Below are positions 45,315-53,806 of a stretch of 53,982 nucleotides of DNA, one piece after another. The stretch spans positions 1 through 53,982 of the forward strand of contig JBBQSU010000006.1 in the NCBI GenBank assembly GCA_038234815.1, read 5' to 3'. The notes under the pieces are model-generated. The model made no database searches. It was not told where the DNA came from and saw only the letters and a program-made list of their open reading frames with translations. This DNA is from JBBQSU01 sp038234815 (GTDB lineage Bacteria; Planctomycetota; Phycisphaerae; Tepidisphaerales; Tepidisphaeraceae). Made by a program: the position numbers and the translations under genes. Each line of letters starts with the position of its first letter. Position 1 is the stretch's first letter.

Positions 45315-46301
45315 TTAGCGCAGCTTCAAGGAAACGCCTTCCTGTTCCCACTGTTCGACGAGGCGTTTGAGGTCGGTGATGGTTGCCTTTAATTCCTTAG
45401 ACGTGTCCACCAAACCGTCATAAAGTCGGGGATCGTTGACGAGCTGGCCCGCAGTGCCCTTGCCCGCGTCGATCTTGGCCGAAATGGACTGGAAGGTTTC
45501 GAGCAGCTTGCCGATCTGACCCATGCGGTCGGAGAGTTGGCGGGAGATGTCTTCGACCTTGGCTTGCGTGAGTTCGATGGTGCCTTTGGCTTTGCCGATA
45601 GTGGCCGAGGCGTCGGTGGAAAGCTGCTGGAGATTGTCGCCGAATTTATCCATTTTCTGCGCCACTCGGGTGGCCGTTTCGGTAGCGGATTTGACGTTGG
45701 CCAGCGATTCCTGCAAGTTCTTGCGGAGGGTTTCGTCGGTGACGATATCGCGCAGGCCGTCGATGGTTTTGCCGGCAGACACGACGGCGGCGTTAACATT
45801 TTCGATTAGCTTGGATTCACGAAACTGTCGGCTGGTGAGGCGCAATTCGGTGGCAAGGTCGGAAAACTCTCGCGGGAGCACATCAAGTCCGACGAAGCGG
45901 GCCGAAAGGGTGGTGCCGGCCGTGAGCGTTCCACTTGGCGATGGATCGGTCTGTTCGAGGACGAGTTGCGCGCTTCCACCTAGCAGGCTTCCGTAGCGGA
46001 TGATGCCTTCGAGATTTCCCGGGAGGGTGTTGGCCAGGTCCACCTGGATATCGATCTGCACTTTCTGCCGACGGTCGATCAGATTGACGTCGGATACTTT
46101 GCCGACAATCACCCCGCGGAAATAAACCTGCGATCCCTGCGAAATTCCATCAGCCCGGTCGGTAATCAAGCGAACGGGCATCGTGTCTTCGGCGAACAGC
46201 CGGGCCGGAGTAGCGCCGAATTTCAGGAGCATCCAGCCTAGAATAATCAGCGCGCTGATGACCGTTGCGCCGACAACCAAATTTCTGCGATTGGGAGACA
46301 T
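45315..46301 (-). CDS. MCE/MlaD-family lipid-transport protein
   Basis: Membrane-anchored protein of 328 residues with an uncleaved N-terminal helix (NLVVGATVISALIILGWMLL) followed by one MCE domain (about 35-120; DRADGISQGSQVYFRGVIVG), as in MlaD, which carries phospholipid between membranes. The C-terminal half is a long helical region (about 150-320) rich in coiled-coil-like heptads. It stands alone: MlaE permease and MlaF ATPase genes are not in the window. Confidence 0.88.
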   Translation of the reverse strand: MSPNRRNLVVGATVISALIILGWMLLKFGATPARLFAEDTMPVRLITDRADGISQGSQVYFRGVIVGKVSDVNLIDRRQKVQIDIQVDLANTLPGNLEGIIRYGSLLGGSAQLVLEQTDPSPSGTLTAGTTLSARFVGLDVLPREFSDLATELRLTSRQFRESKLIENVNAAVVSAGKTIDGLRDIVTDETLRKNLQESLANVKSATETATRVAQKMDKFGDNLQQLSTDASATIGKAKGTIELTQAKVEDISRQLSDRMGQIGKLLETFQSISAKIDAGKGTAGQLVNDPRLYDGLVDTSKELKATITDLKRLVEQWEQEGVSLKLR

Positions 46302-46399
46302 AACGCCTTTGTGTAGACAAGCTATTCGGGCCGGGTTCCAGTTGCAAGATCGCAGGGCTAAGTCAACAATTGAGCCGTGATGCGAGGAGCGACGACATC

Positions 46400-47572
46400 G
46401 TGAGATGGTGGCTGACCTTACTGATCATAATCTTGCTGCTGAACCCGACACGGTCCGGTGGGCAAACCAGCGCGCTCAAAGTATACGAGTCGCGGTACTA
46501 CATCATTCACACCGACATTCCGCAGGACGAGGCGTTTGAAGCCGAAGTGCGCATGACGCGCATGGCCGAAGAGTATCACAATCGCACGCGGGCCTTTTCC
46601 GGCACGTTGCAGGAGAAGCTGCCGTTCTTCCTGTTCCAGAACAAGGCCGATTACGTCGCGGCCGGCGGCGACCCACGCAGCGCCGGCATTTTCACCGGCG
46701 ACCAGCTCATGGCCATCGCCGGTAGGCAAGCCGGCTGGGGCACGTGGCACACCATTCAGCACGAAGGCTTTCATCAGTTCGCCCACAAGGTGATCGGCGG
46801 AGAGCTGCCCATCTGGGTCAACGAAGGCCTGGCCGAATACTTCGGTGAAGCGGTCTTTTGCGGCGATTCTTATGTGAGTGGGTTGATTCCACAGTTCAGG
46901 CTGTCGCGAATCCGGGTGATGGTGTCCAAGTCAAGCTATCGTTCGATTCCGGACATGATGCAGATGTCGCACGAGGAGTGGAACAATCGGCTGGCGCTGG
47001 CCAACTACGATCAGGCCTAGTCGATGGTGCAGTTTTTGGCCCATGCGGAAAACGGAAAGTATCAGTCCGCGTTCGCGGAATTCATTCGGCAGATCGGTTT
47101 GCATCGATCCTGGAAAGATGCCTGGAAGCAGACGTTCGGTGATATCAACGGCTTTGAAGACAAGTGGAAGCTCTACTGGATGACGCTGCCCGATCAACCG
47201 ACGCAGACGCTTTACGCGCAGGCCGCAGTGTCGGCAATGACCAGCTTTCTGGCCCGGGCTTCGGCCGAGGGACAGACGTTTGAGGCATTCGGCCCGTTCG
47301 CGCAGGCGGGCCGGCGACGGTTATTGAAAATGCGCGCCGACGAGTCGCTTCCGCCAAAGTATTTCGATGAAATGCTGGAAATGGGCCTCTCGATGGGGAC
47401 ATTCACGCTCGAAGGTGGCCGAGGCAAGGGGCCGTCCATCCGCCTGCAAATGCAATCCGGCGTGCGGCTCGTCGGCACATTTTCACTGAAGGATAACCGC
47501 CGGGTGGACAAGGTGATGACGGAAATTGTCGGCGAAAAACCGGTGCCCTTGCGACGCGCCCCACAGTTCTAA
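46400..47572 (+). pseudogene. DUF1570-type secreted metallopeptidase, interrupted by amber codon
   Basis: A planctomycete-type gluzincin-like protein of about 390 codons. Signal peptide: WWLTLLIIILLLNP followed by a polar stretch. The zinc motif HEGFH (HExxH) lies in TIQHEGFHQFAHKV, followed by NEGLAEYFGE, whose Glu may be the third ligand. TAG at 47018-47020 (codon 207) falls in LANYDQA-stop-SMVQFLAHA, where homologues usually have Trp. The frame is open and conserved on both sides, so a single G-to-A change or a base-call error would explain it. GTG 46400 is preferred (GAGGAG 10 bp upstream); TTG 46370 is an alternative. Confidence 0.8.
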
Positions 47573-47592
47573 TCCTTTCGACCCTTGCGTCT

Positions 47593-48060
47593 TCAAACCT
47601 GAGCTCGCCGGATTGCTTCATATAAAGCGATGCCGGCCGCGGTAGCCAGGTTCAGGCAGCGCTCGCCCGGCTGCTGGGGGATCGACACGATGCGCCCAAC
47701 AAAGGCCATTCGCACGGTGGCCGGGCTGCCGGCGGACTCATTGCCGAAGATGAGCCAATCGGCGTCGCTGAATGGCGTGTCCCAGATGGTCGTCGATTCG
47801 CCGTTTTCAAGCAGCCAAGCGCGGTCTTGTCCGAGATGTTGCAGGAAGGCTGCGGTATCGTCGTGAAGCGTTAGCTTCAGCCGCGGCCAGTAGTCCATCG
47901 CCGACCGCTTGAGTTCTCGATCCGACAGCACAAACCCGAGCGGGCGCACCAAGTGCAGTTCAGTACCGGTCGCCACGCACAACCGCGCGATATTGCCGGT
48001 ATTGGGGGCAATCTGCGGCTGAAGCAGAGCGATCTTCAATTGATGCTTGGCGAGGGACAT
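47593..48060 (-). CDS. trmL: tRNA (cytidine/uridine-34 2'-O)-methyltransferase
   Basis: SPOUT-class methyltransferase of 155 residues, modifying the wobble base of leucine tRNAs with SAM. Typical features: the N-terminus LLQPQIAPNTGNIARLCVAT, VRPLGFVLSDRELKRSAMDY, the knot motifs FGNESAGSP and IPQQPGERCLNLATAAGIAL. The length is that of the family. It lies 27 bp downstream of the substrate-binding protein gene and is probably the last gene of that operon. Confidence 0.92.
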   Translation of the reverse strand: MSLAKHQLKIALLQPQIAPNTGNIARLCVATGTELHLVRPLGFVLSDRELKRSAMDYWPRLKLTLHDDTAAFLQHLGQDRAWLLENGESTTIWDTPFSDADWLIFGNESAGSPATVRMAFVGRIVSIPQQPGERCLNLATAAGIALYEAIRRAQV

Positions 48061-48087
48061 GGTAAGTCCGCGGTCTGTCTGTGGACA

Positions 48088-49056
48088 TCACTTTTCGTCG
48101 TGTCTCGGTTCGTTGGGCATAACGATGAAGCATTGGCCCGGCAGAACGGGCTTATCAATCACGCCAAGTTCGGTGAGTTGCTGAACCAGCGTCGTCCAAC
48201 GATCCAGAGTCATCGATCCCAGCCCGTGCTTCTTGGTTTCCTCGTCAGCGATCAGGCTCTCCTGCGCCTTGGCCGCCGCAGCAAATGTCTCTGCGGACAT
48301 ATGTGTGTTCAACTTGCCCATGACCGCATTGGCCGTACGGGGATCGGACAGATAGTCCGACCATCCCGTTTTGAGACTGCGGACCATCGCCATTACCTGG
48401 GCCGGATGTTGGGTAGCGTATTTCTCGCTGGTGATGACCACGCCGGTGTAAGGGTTATAGCCCGATTCGGCGATTAAAAACGTCCGCGCGTCAGCGCCCT
48501 GAGCTTTGGCCGACAGCGGTTCGGAGAACACGAAGCACTGCTGGGCGAAGTTGGGATCGGCCAGAAAATTGGCGATTCCGCCGGTATAGGGGATGGTTTT
48601 CACTCCGTCAAACCCGTACTGTTTTTTGAGGTATTTGCCATAGGGCAGCCCCACTTCCAACGCCAGTGTTCCCGATCGAAATACCTGGTCGATTGACTTC
48701 AACCCGCGGGACGCATGAACCATGATGCCCTGCGGACAGGTTTGGTAGACGGCGAAGATCGCTTTCACGTCCGCGCCGGCCGCGCGGGCAATGACTACCT
48801 CGTCGGCGCTGGAGACGGCGAATTGCGCTTGTCCCTGCGCCACCCGCTGCCAGGTTGGCGCGCCGGCCCCGCCGGGCTTGATCGTTACCGCCAGGCCGTT
48901 GGTCGTGAAAGCGCCGGACTGTTCGGCGGAGTAAATTCCGCCGAATTCCGGCTCGGCAATCCAGTTAAGCGCGAATGTCACACTCGCGGGTTGCGCTTTC
49001 GCCCATGCGCTGAAGGAAATAAGGCAGGCCAGTGCAGCCAAAAACAAAAGTCGCAT
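48088..49056 (-). CDS. ABC transporter substrate-binding protein, NMT1/SsuA/ThiY-like
   Basis: Periplasmic binding protein of 322 residues with a signal peptide (MRLLFLAALACLISFSAWA). The mature N-terminus (VTFALNWIAEPEFGGIYSAE) matches the NMT1/THI5-like fold used for thiamine-precursor, sulfonate, taurine and nitrate uptake. The ATG at 49056 has GGAG closely upstream; longer starts overlap the permease gene. The ligand cannot be told from the sequence. Third component of the acpS-ATPase-permease-binding protein-trmL run. Confidence 0.9.
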   Translation of the reverse strand: MRLLFLAALACLISFSAWAKAQPASVTFALNWIAEPEFGGIYSAEQSGAFTTNGLAVTIKPGGAGAPTWQRVAQGQAQFAVSSADEVVIARAAGADVKAIFAVYQTCPQGIMVHASRGLKSIDQVFRSGTLALEVGLPYGKYLKKQYGFDGVKTIPYTGGIANFLADPNFAQQCFVFSEPLSAKAQGADARTFLIAESGYNPYTGVVITSEKYATQHPAQVMAMVRSLKTGWSDYLSDPRTANAVMGKLNTHMSAETFAAAAKAQESLIADEETKKHGLGSMTLDRWTTLVQQLTELGVIDKPVLPGQCFIVMPNEPRHDEK

Positions 49057-49094
49057 GTCGATCTCCAAAAAAAAGGCTTGCCCGCAGCTTGCCG

Positions 49095-49868
49095 TCATCG
49101 CTCCGAAGCGTGCCATCGCCGCAGCATCACATTTGCGACGAGACTGATAAGCATCAGCATGACAACGCCCAGCAGCGATGCCAGTACAATTGCCGCAAAC
49201 ACGCGATCCGTATTGCCGTATCCGGCTTCAGCTTTTATTAGAATGCCCAATCCGGCCTCATTCCCTAGGTCCCCGACCACAAATTCGCCGACGATCGTGC
49301 CGATCACTGACAGCCCGGCCGCTACCCGCAAGCCGGTGAAGATGTTCGGCAGGGCGCTGGGCAATCGCAGCTTGATAAACCCGCCCACCGGTCCGGCGCC
49401 ATACAGCCTGAATAAATCCCGCAGGGCCGGATCGGTTGAAAGCAGCCCGGCCAGCGTGTTTGTGATGACCGGGAAGACCGAAACCATAAATGCGCAGATG
49501 GCGACGCTGGTCAGACCCGCTTCAAACCAGATCACCAGCAGCGGCGCGACCGCGACCACGGGAATCGTCTGAAACAGCACCGTATACGGATAAAACGCCC
49601 TGCGGACCAGCGAAGAAGACGAAAGAAACACCGCCAGCAGCACACCTGCGACGACGCTTGCGCCGAAGCCAAGCCCGGCAGCCAAGGCCGTATGGCCGAG
49701 ACTCGACAACAGCGAGTCGCGCGTTTTATACATCGCCTGCAAAACGGCCGATGGAGCGGGGAACAGATACATCGGCACGTCGCGCAGGCGAACATACAGT
49801 TCCGCAGCGACGCCGAGCAGCATCAGCAGCACCAGCGGGGGAAGGATATTGTCCAGTAAACGTCGCAT
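49095..49868 (-). CDS. ABC transporter permease, SsuC/TauC-like
   Basis: Inner-membrane permease of 257 residues with about six transmembrane helices. The cytoplasmic coupling loop (EAA-like) is seen around RDLFRLYGAGPVGGFIKLRL followed by PSALPNIFTGLRVA. It pairs with the ATPase and binding protein on each side to form an importer of the nitrate/sulfonate/taurine class. Confidence 0.92.
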   Translation of the reverse strand: MRRLLDNILPPLVLLMLLGVAAELYVRLRDVPMYLFPAPSAVLQAMYKTRDSLLSSLGHTALAAGLGFGASVVAGVLLAVFLSSSSLVRRAFYPYTVLFQTIPVVAVAPLLVIWFEAGLTSVAICAFMVSVFPVITNTLAGLLSTDPALRDLFRLYGAGPVGGFIKLRLPSALPNIFTGLRVAAGLSVIGTIVGEFVVGDLGNEAGLGILIKAEAGYGNTDRVFAAIVLASLLGVVMLMLISLVANVMLRRWHASER

Positions 49869-49928
49869 AAGCAGTTAATCCTGCGGCTCGATCGTGGCCT
49901 GATTCAACTTCCCAGGCCGATACCAAAC

Positions 49929-50696
49929 TTATCTCTTACCCTCGCCGCGTTCGAGGGCTTCAAACAGCACGCGCGTTTGAGTGGCAAAAGCCGGCTCGCC
50001 ACGAAGCCCGGCGGTTCGATGTTCCGGCAGAGCGATCGGCTGATCCAATACGATCCGACCCGGCCGTGCGGACATCACGACCGCGCGATTGGCCAAGAAA
50101 GTCGCTTCGGCAGTCGAATGCGTGACAAAGATCACCGTCATGGCCCGCCGGAGCCACAGTTCACGCAACTGCTCGTCAAGTTTTTGCCGGGTGATTTCAT
50201 CCAGTGCCGCAAACGGCTCGTCCATCAGCAGCAGTCGTGGATTGGTCACCAGTGCCCGGGCCAGCGAGACGCGCATGCGCATCCCGCCCGACAATTGCGA
50301 CGGATATCGCCGAACCGCATCGGCCAGGCCGACCTGCTCAATTGCCAGTCGTGCCGCATCAATCTGCTCGGCCTTTTTAACGCCGATCAATTCCAGTGGT
50401 AGCGCGACATTTCGCAGCACGTCGCGCCAGGGCAGCAGGTGCGGGTCCTGAAACACATACGCGATCGCCCGCCGACGATCCGAATCATTTTCAAAGCTGA
50501 TCGTGCCGTAATCGGGCTTGGCCAGGGCCGCGATCAATCGCAGCAGCGTCGATTTCCCGCACCCGCTCGGCCCGAGGACCGCGACAAACTCCCCCGGATC
50601 AATCGCCAGCGTGATGTCGTTCAATGCCATCACCCGTCCGTCAAAAACACGACGGACGTGCGAAAGCCGCAAACCAATCCCCGACGGTTCTGTCAT
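49929..50696 (-). CDS. ABC transporter ATP-binding protein, SsuB/TauB-like
   Basis: Nucleotide-binding subunit of 255 residues. Walker A GPSGCGKST, signature LSGGMRMRVSLARAL, Walker B LLLMDEPFAALDE and the switch His in FVTHSTAEA are all intact, so it should be active. The ATG at 50696 leaves 10 bp after the acpS stop; a GTG at 50717 would overlap acpS by 11 bp. Energises the importer encoded by the next two genes. Confidence 0.92.
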   Translation of the reverse strand: MTEPSGIGLRLSHVRRVFDGRVMALNDITLAIDPGEFVAVLGPSGCGKSTLLRLIAALAKPDYGTISFENDSDRRRAIAYVFQDPHLLPWRDVLRNVALPLELIGVKKAEQIDAARLAIEQVGLADAVRRYPSQLSGGMRMRVSLARALVTNPRLLLMDEPFAALDEITRQKLDEQLRELWLRRAMTVIFVTHSTAEATFLANRAVVMSARPGRIVLDQPIALPEHRTAGLRGEPAFATQTRVLFEALERGEGKR

Positions 50697-50706
50697 GCGG
50701 TCGATC

Positions 50707-51096
50707 TCACTCACCACGAAGGCCGATCGCGCTGGCGGTTGCGTGAGTTTCGATGTGGCTGATGCTCACGTGCCAGCGGCCGATGCCCTGTTTCGTCGCA
50801 ATACGAAGCGATTCCCCGCTCAACGTCAACTTCGGCTGCCCGGAAGGTTCCGGCAAAATCTCCATGTCCGTCCACGCAATTCCGCCTGCGTGGCCCGTCC
50901 CCAGCACCTTTAAAATAGCCTCTTTCGCTGCAAAGCGCCCGGCCAGATGTTCAAAATATCGCTTGGAATTGCGTGCGCAATAAGCCTGCTCGCGGGCCGT
51001 AAAACACCGGTCCAGAAAGCGCTGGCCGTGCTCGTCATGCAAGCGCTTGATCCGGCCGGTCTCAACAATATCAATGCCGTGACCACAAATGGGCAT
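50707..51096 (-). CDS. acpS: Holo-[acyl-carrier-protein] synthase
   Basis: Transfers 4'-phosphopantetheine from CoA to ACP, activating fatty-acid synthesis; 129 residues. The Mg-binding Asp lies in GHGIDIVETGRI (Asp9) and the second motif is AGRFAAKEAILKVLGTG. The C-terminal HVSISHIETHATASAIG is typical. First gene of the minus-strand run with the ABC importer, divergent from acs. Confidence 0.95.
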   Translation of the reverse strand: MPICGHGIDIVETGRIKRLHDEHGQRFLDRCFTAREQAYCARNSKRYFEHLAGRFAAKEAILKVLGTGHAGGIAWTDMEILPEPSGQPKLTLSGESLRIATKQGIGRWHVSISHIETHATASAIGLRGE

Positions 51097-51191
51097 GGCG
51101 AGGAATTTAGACTAGAAGGGAGGAAAACGAAAGCCGATGGACCGTAACGGCATTGATGGCACCCCCAAATGATCCGCCCGGCGCTTCGCGT

Positions 51192-51220
51192 TTGGCTGGA
51201 TACATTTCCGGGGCTAGTAT
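51192..51220 (+). promoter_or_regulatory. Candidate acs promoter
   Basis: TTGGCT (51192-51197), 17 bp, TAGTAT (51215-51220); four of six consensus bases in each box. This gives a leader of about 40 nt before the ATG at 51267, with GGAGG at 51251-51255. Confidence 0.45.
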
Positions 51221-51266
51221 GCATCTGCGAGGTCTGATTCATAACTCTGCGGAGGATCACCCACTT

Positions 51267-53237
51267 ATGTCAGAAGCCAACATCACTTCGTCGTTGCAGG
51301 AACACCGGCTTTTTGCCCCGCCGGCTGACTTGGCTGCGCGGGCACACATTAAATCCCGCAAGGCTTATGACGCGCTCTATCGGGAATCGATCGATCATCC
51401 CGAAACCTTTTGGGCGCGCATCGCCAATGAACTGCATTGGTTTAGGAAGTGGGATGCGGTGCTGGAGTGGAAGCCCCCTTATGCCAAATGGTTTATCGGA
51501 GCCAAGACCAACTTGGCCTACAACTGTCTCGACTATCAAATCGACCGGGGGCTTGGCGACAAACCGGCTATCGTGTTTGAAGGCGAACCTGTGGATACTG
51601 CCGGTCAGCATGAGGTTCGATCGTATACCTATCGGCAGTTGCGTGATGAAGTATGCCGACTGGCCAATGGCCTGAAGGCATTGGGCGTGAAGAAGGGCGA
51701 CCGCGTGACGATCTACATGCCCATGGTGCCGGAAGCGTCGATGGCGATGCTGGCCTGCGCGCGCATCGGTGCAGCCCACAGCGTGATCTTCGGCGGATTC
51801 TCATCCCAGGCCATTGCCGACCGTGTCGACGACGCGCAATCGTATTACCTCATCACTGCCGACGGGGGATTTCGTCGCGGGGCGATCGTTCCCCTCAAAA
51901 AGAACGTTGATGAAGCACTTACCAAACCTTCTCTCATCAAAAAGTGCGTCGTCCTCAAGCGCACCGGGGAAGCCGTCAACATGACCGAAGGCCGCGACGT
52001 GTGGTGGAGCGATTGCCTGGCCGGCCAAGACGCCACCTGCCCCGCAGAACCGATGGACGCCGAAGACCTGCTTTTCGTGCTGTATACGAGCGGGAGCACG
52101 GGCAAGCCCAAGGGCATTCAGCACACTACTGCCGGCTATATGGTCGGCACTTACATCACCACCAAATACGTTTTCGATCTCCAGCCCGATGATATTTACT
52201 GGTGTACTGCCGACGTCGGCTGGGTCACCGGGCATAGCTACATCACCTACGGGCCGCTCTGCAATGGAGCAACTGTTGTCATGTATGAAGGGGCGCCGAA
52301 TTTTCCCGATTTCAGCCGATTGTGGGACATGATCGAGCGCCACAAGGTCACGGTTTTCTATACCGCGCCGACTGCGATTCGCGCGTTCATGCGCGCCGGC
52401 CGGGAGTTCGTCGATGAGCACGACTTGTCGAGCCTGCGATTGCTTGGCAGCGTGGGCGAGCCGATCAACCCCGAAGCATGGATGTGGTATTACGAGGTTG
52501 TCGGCCACAAACGCTGTCCCATCGTCGATACCTGGTGGCAGACCGAAACGGGCATGATCATGATCTCCCCCTTGCCCGCGGTCACCACGCTGAAGCCCGG
52601 CACCGCCACACTCCCGTTCTTCGGCGTCGATGCGGCAATCGTCGATCGTGACGGCACTGAGCTTCCTGCCAATACTGGCGGACTCCTCGTCATCCGCAAG
52701 CCCTGGCCCGCCATGCTGCGCGGAATATTCAATGATCCCGATCGCTACGTGCGGCAGTATTGGACTGACGTTAGAGGGATGTATTTTACCGGCGACGGCG
52801 CGCGCCGCGACGCCGACGGTTATTTCTGGATCATGGGCCGGATCGATGACGTGATTAACGTCTCGGGCCATCGCCTGGGAACCGCCGAAGTGGAAAGTGC
52901 CATCGTCGCGCACGATAGCGTGGCCGAGGCCGCCTGCGTCGGCATGCCCCACGAACTAAAAGGCCAGGGTCTGGCCGCATTCGTCACCCTCCGCGAAGGC
53001 ATCAAGCCGTCCGAAGCGCTCAAGAAGGAACTGATCGAGTGCGTCGCAAAACAAATCGGCTCGTTCGCCAAGCCCGATCAAATCCGCTTCACCCCCTCCC
53101 TCCCCAAAACCCGCAGCGGAAAGATCATGCGCCGCCTGTTAAAAGAGCTGGCCAGCGGGTCAGAAATAAAAGGCGACACCACCACGCTGGAGGATTTCAG
53201 CGTGCTGGCGAAATTGAAGGCAGCGGACGAGGGGTGA
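51267..53237 (+). CDS. acs: Acetyl-CoA synthetase
   Basis: AMP-forming acetate-CoA ligase of 656 residues, the usual length. The ATP-binding loop is YTSGSTGKPKG. The acetate-pocket and AMP motifs include WWQTETGMIMISPL. The hinge region is GRIDDVINVSGHRLGTAEVE. The C-terminal KTRSGKIMRR holds Lys619, the site regulated by acetylation in other species. ATG 51267 was chosen from the family N-terminus and the GGAGG at 51251; the frame is open further upstream. It allows growth on, or scavenging of, acetate. Confidence 0.96.
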   Translation: MSEANITSSLQEHRLFAPPADLAARAHIKSRKAYDALYRESIDHPETFWARIANELHWFRKWDAVLEWKPPYAKWFIGAKTNLAYNCLDYQIDRGLGDKPAIVFEGEPVDTAGQHEVRSYTYRQLRDEVCRLANGLKALGVKKGDRVTIYMPMVPEASMAMLACARIGAAHSVIFGGFSSQAIADRVDDAQSYYLITADGGFRRGAIVPLKKNVDEALTKPSLIKKCVVLKRTGEAVNMTEGRDVWWSDCLAGQDATCPAEPMDAEDLLFVLYTSGSTGKPKGIQHTTAGYMVGTYITTKYVFDLQPDDIYWCTADVGWVTGHSYITYGPLCNGATVVMYEGAPNFPDFSRLWDMIERHKVTVFYTAPTAIRAFMRAGREFVDEHDLSSLRLLGSVGEPINPEAWMWYYEVVGHKRCPIVDTWWQTETGMIMISPLPAVTTLKPGTATLPFFGVDAAIVDRDGTELPANTGGLLVIRKPWPAMLRGIFNDPDRYVRQYWTDVRGMYFTGDGARRDADGYFWIMGRIDDVINVSGHRLGTAEVESAIVAHDSVAEAACVGMPHELKGQGLAAFVTLREGIKPSEALKKELIECVAKQIGSFAKPDQIRFTPSLPKTRSGKIMRRLLKELASGSEIKGDTTTLEDFSVLAKLKAADEG

Positions 53238-53631
53238 GCGAAGGGAAGAGAGGATATCGGGCCAACGCCCAGGGACCGCGATGCGTCGGATTTAATTCAT
53301 CTTGCGTTCGCGATCCCTGCAAGCGTTCCATTCTTTGTTACGCGAGAACTTCGTTTGCACGAGTATGCGGAGCCGATCTATTCGCGGTAGGCGATTTTCT
53401 ATTGTGAGGCCAATCGAGTTGATTGCTGAACACGAGGAATTGCGTGGGCAATCAAAATGCCAGCCGATGGATCTGTGGTGACGATTAAAAGCAACTGAAC
53501 GTGCGGTTGCCTGCATGGCCTGCAACTCCGAATCCGGTAGACTCTCGGCTTGGGCATCGGCTACAGGTACAGGTCATACACCCATAAATAGGGGATCGAG
53601 AAAATGTGTATCTGACAACCACTTACGAAAG
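53238..53631. other. Intergenic region without a supported gene
   Basis: A gap of 394 bp between acs and tRNA-Val. Short open frames exist on both strands but have no family resemblance or clear ribosome site. No terminator with a T-tract was found. Confidence 0.4.
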
Positions 53632-53705
53632 TGGGCGATAAAGGGCTCGAACCTTCGACCTCACGGGTGTGATCCGTGCGCTCTAGCCAACTGAGCTAAT
53701 CGCCC
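53632..53705 (-). tRNA. tRNA-Val(CAC)
   Basis: On the minus strand, acceptor GGGCGAT pairs with ATCGCCC; the D arm reads TAGCTCAGTTGGCTAGAGC. The anticodon stem CACGG/CCGTG encloses ATCACAC with anticodon CAC, and the T loop is TTCGAGC. Length 74 nt with discriminator A; the 3' CCA is not encoded. Confidence 0.94.
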
Positions 53706-53730
53706 GATCGTGGTGGGACGTCGCTGACAA

Positions 53731-53806
53731 TCCGGCGGGCGAGTACACCTGCCCTCCGCGGATCAATCTCCGTAGGGTGAGTGTGCTTGCCCACCGTGCG
53801 ACCGAG
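53731..53806. repeat. Two tandem 38-nt structured repeats
   Basis: Copies at 53731-53768 and 53769-53806 share TCCG-NN-GGG-N-GAGT-NNN-C-N-TGCCC-N-CCG. Each can fold into a GGGY/GCCC stem with a bulged G and an AG/YT pair around a 5-nt loop, and differences between copies keep pairing. Strand and function are not known. They lie just upstream of tRNA-Val on its strand. Confidence 0.6.

Noticed and set aside
33701..47020. Reassignment of UAG to an amino acid, suggested by in-frame TAG in atpA and in the DUF1570 gene
   Set aside because: The two codons stand at different expected residues (Tyr and Trp), and TAG serves as an ordinary stop in rnc (729-731) and at the end of the nucleotidyltransferase (5770-5772). 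Local mutation or sequence error is simpler.
51801..52952. 383-codon minus-strand frame opposite acs
   Set aside because: Shadow of a well-conserved gene.
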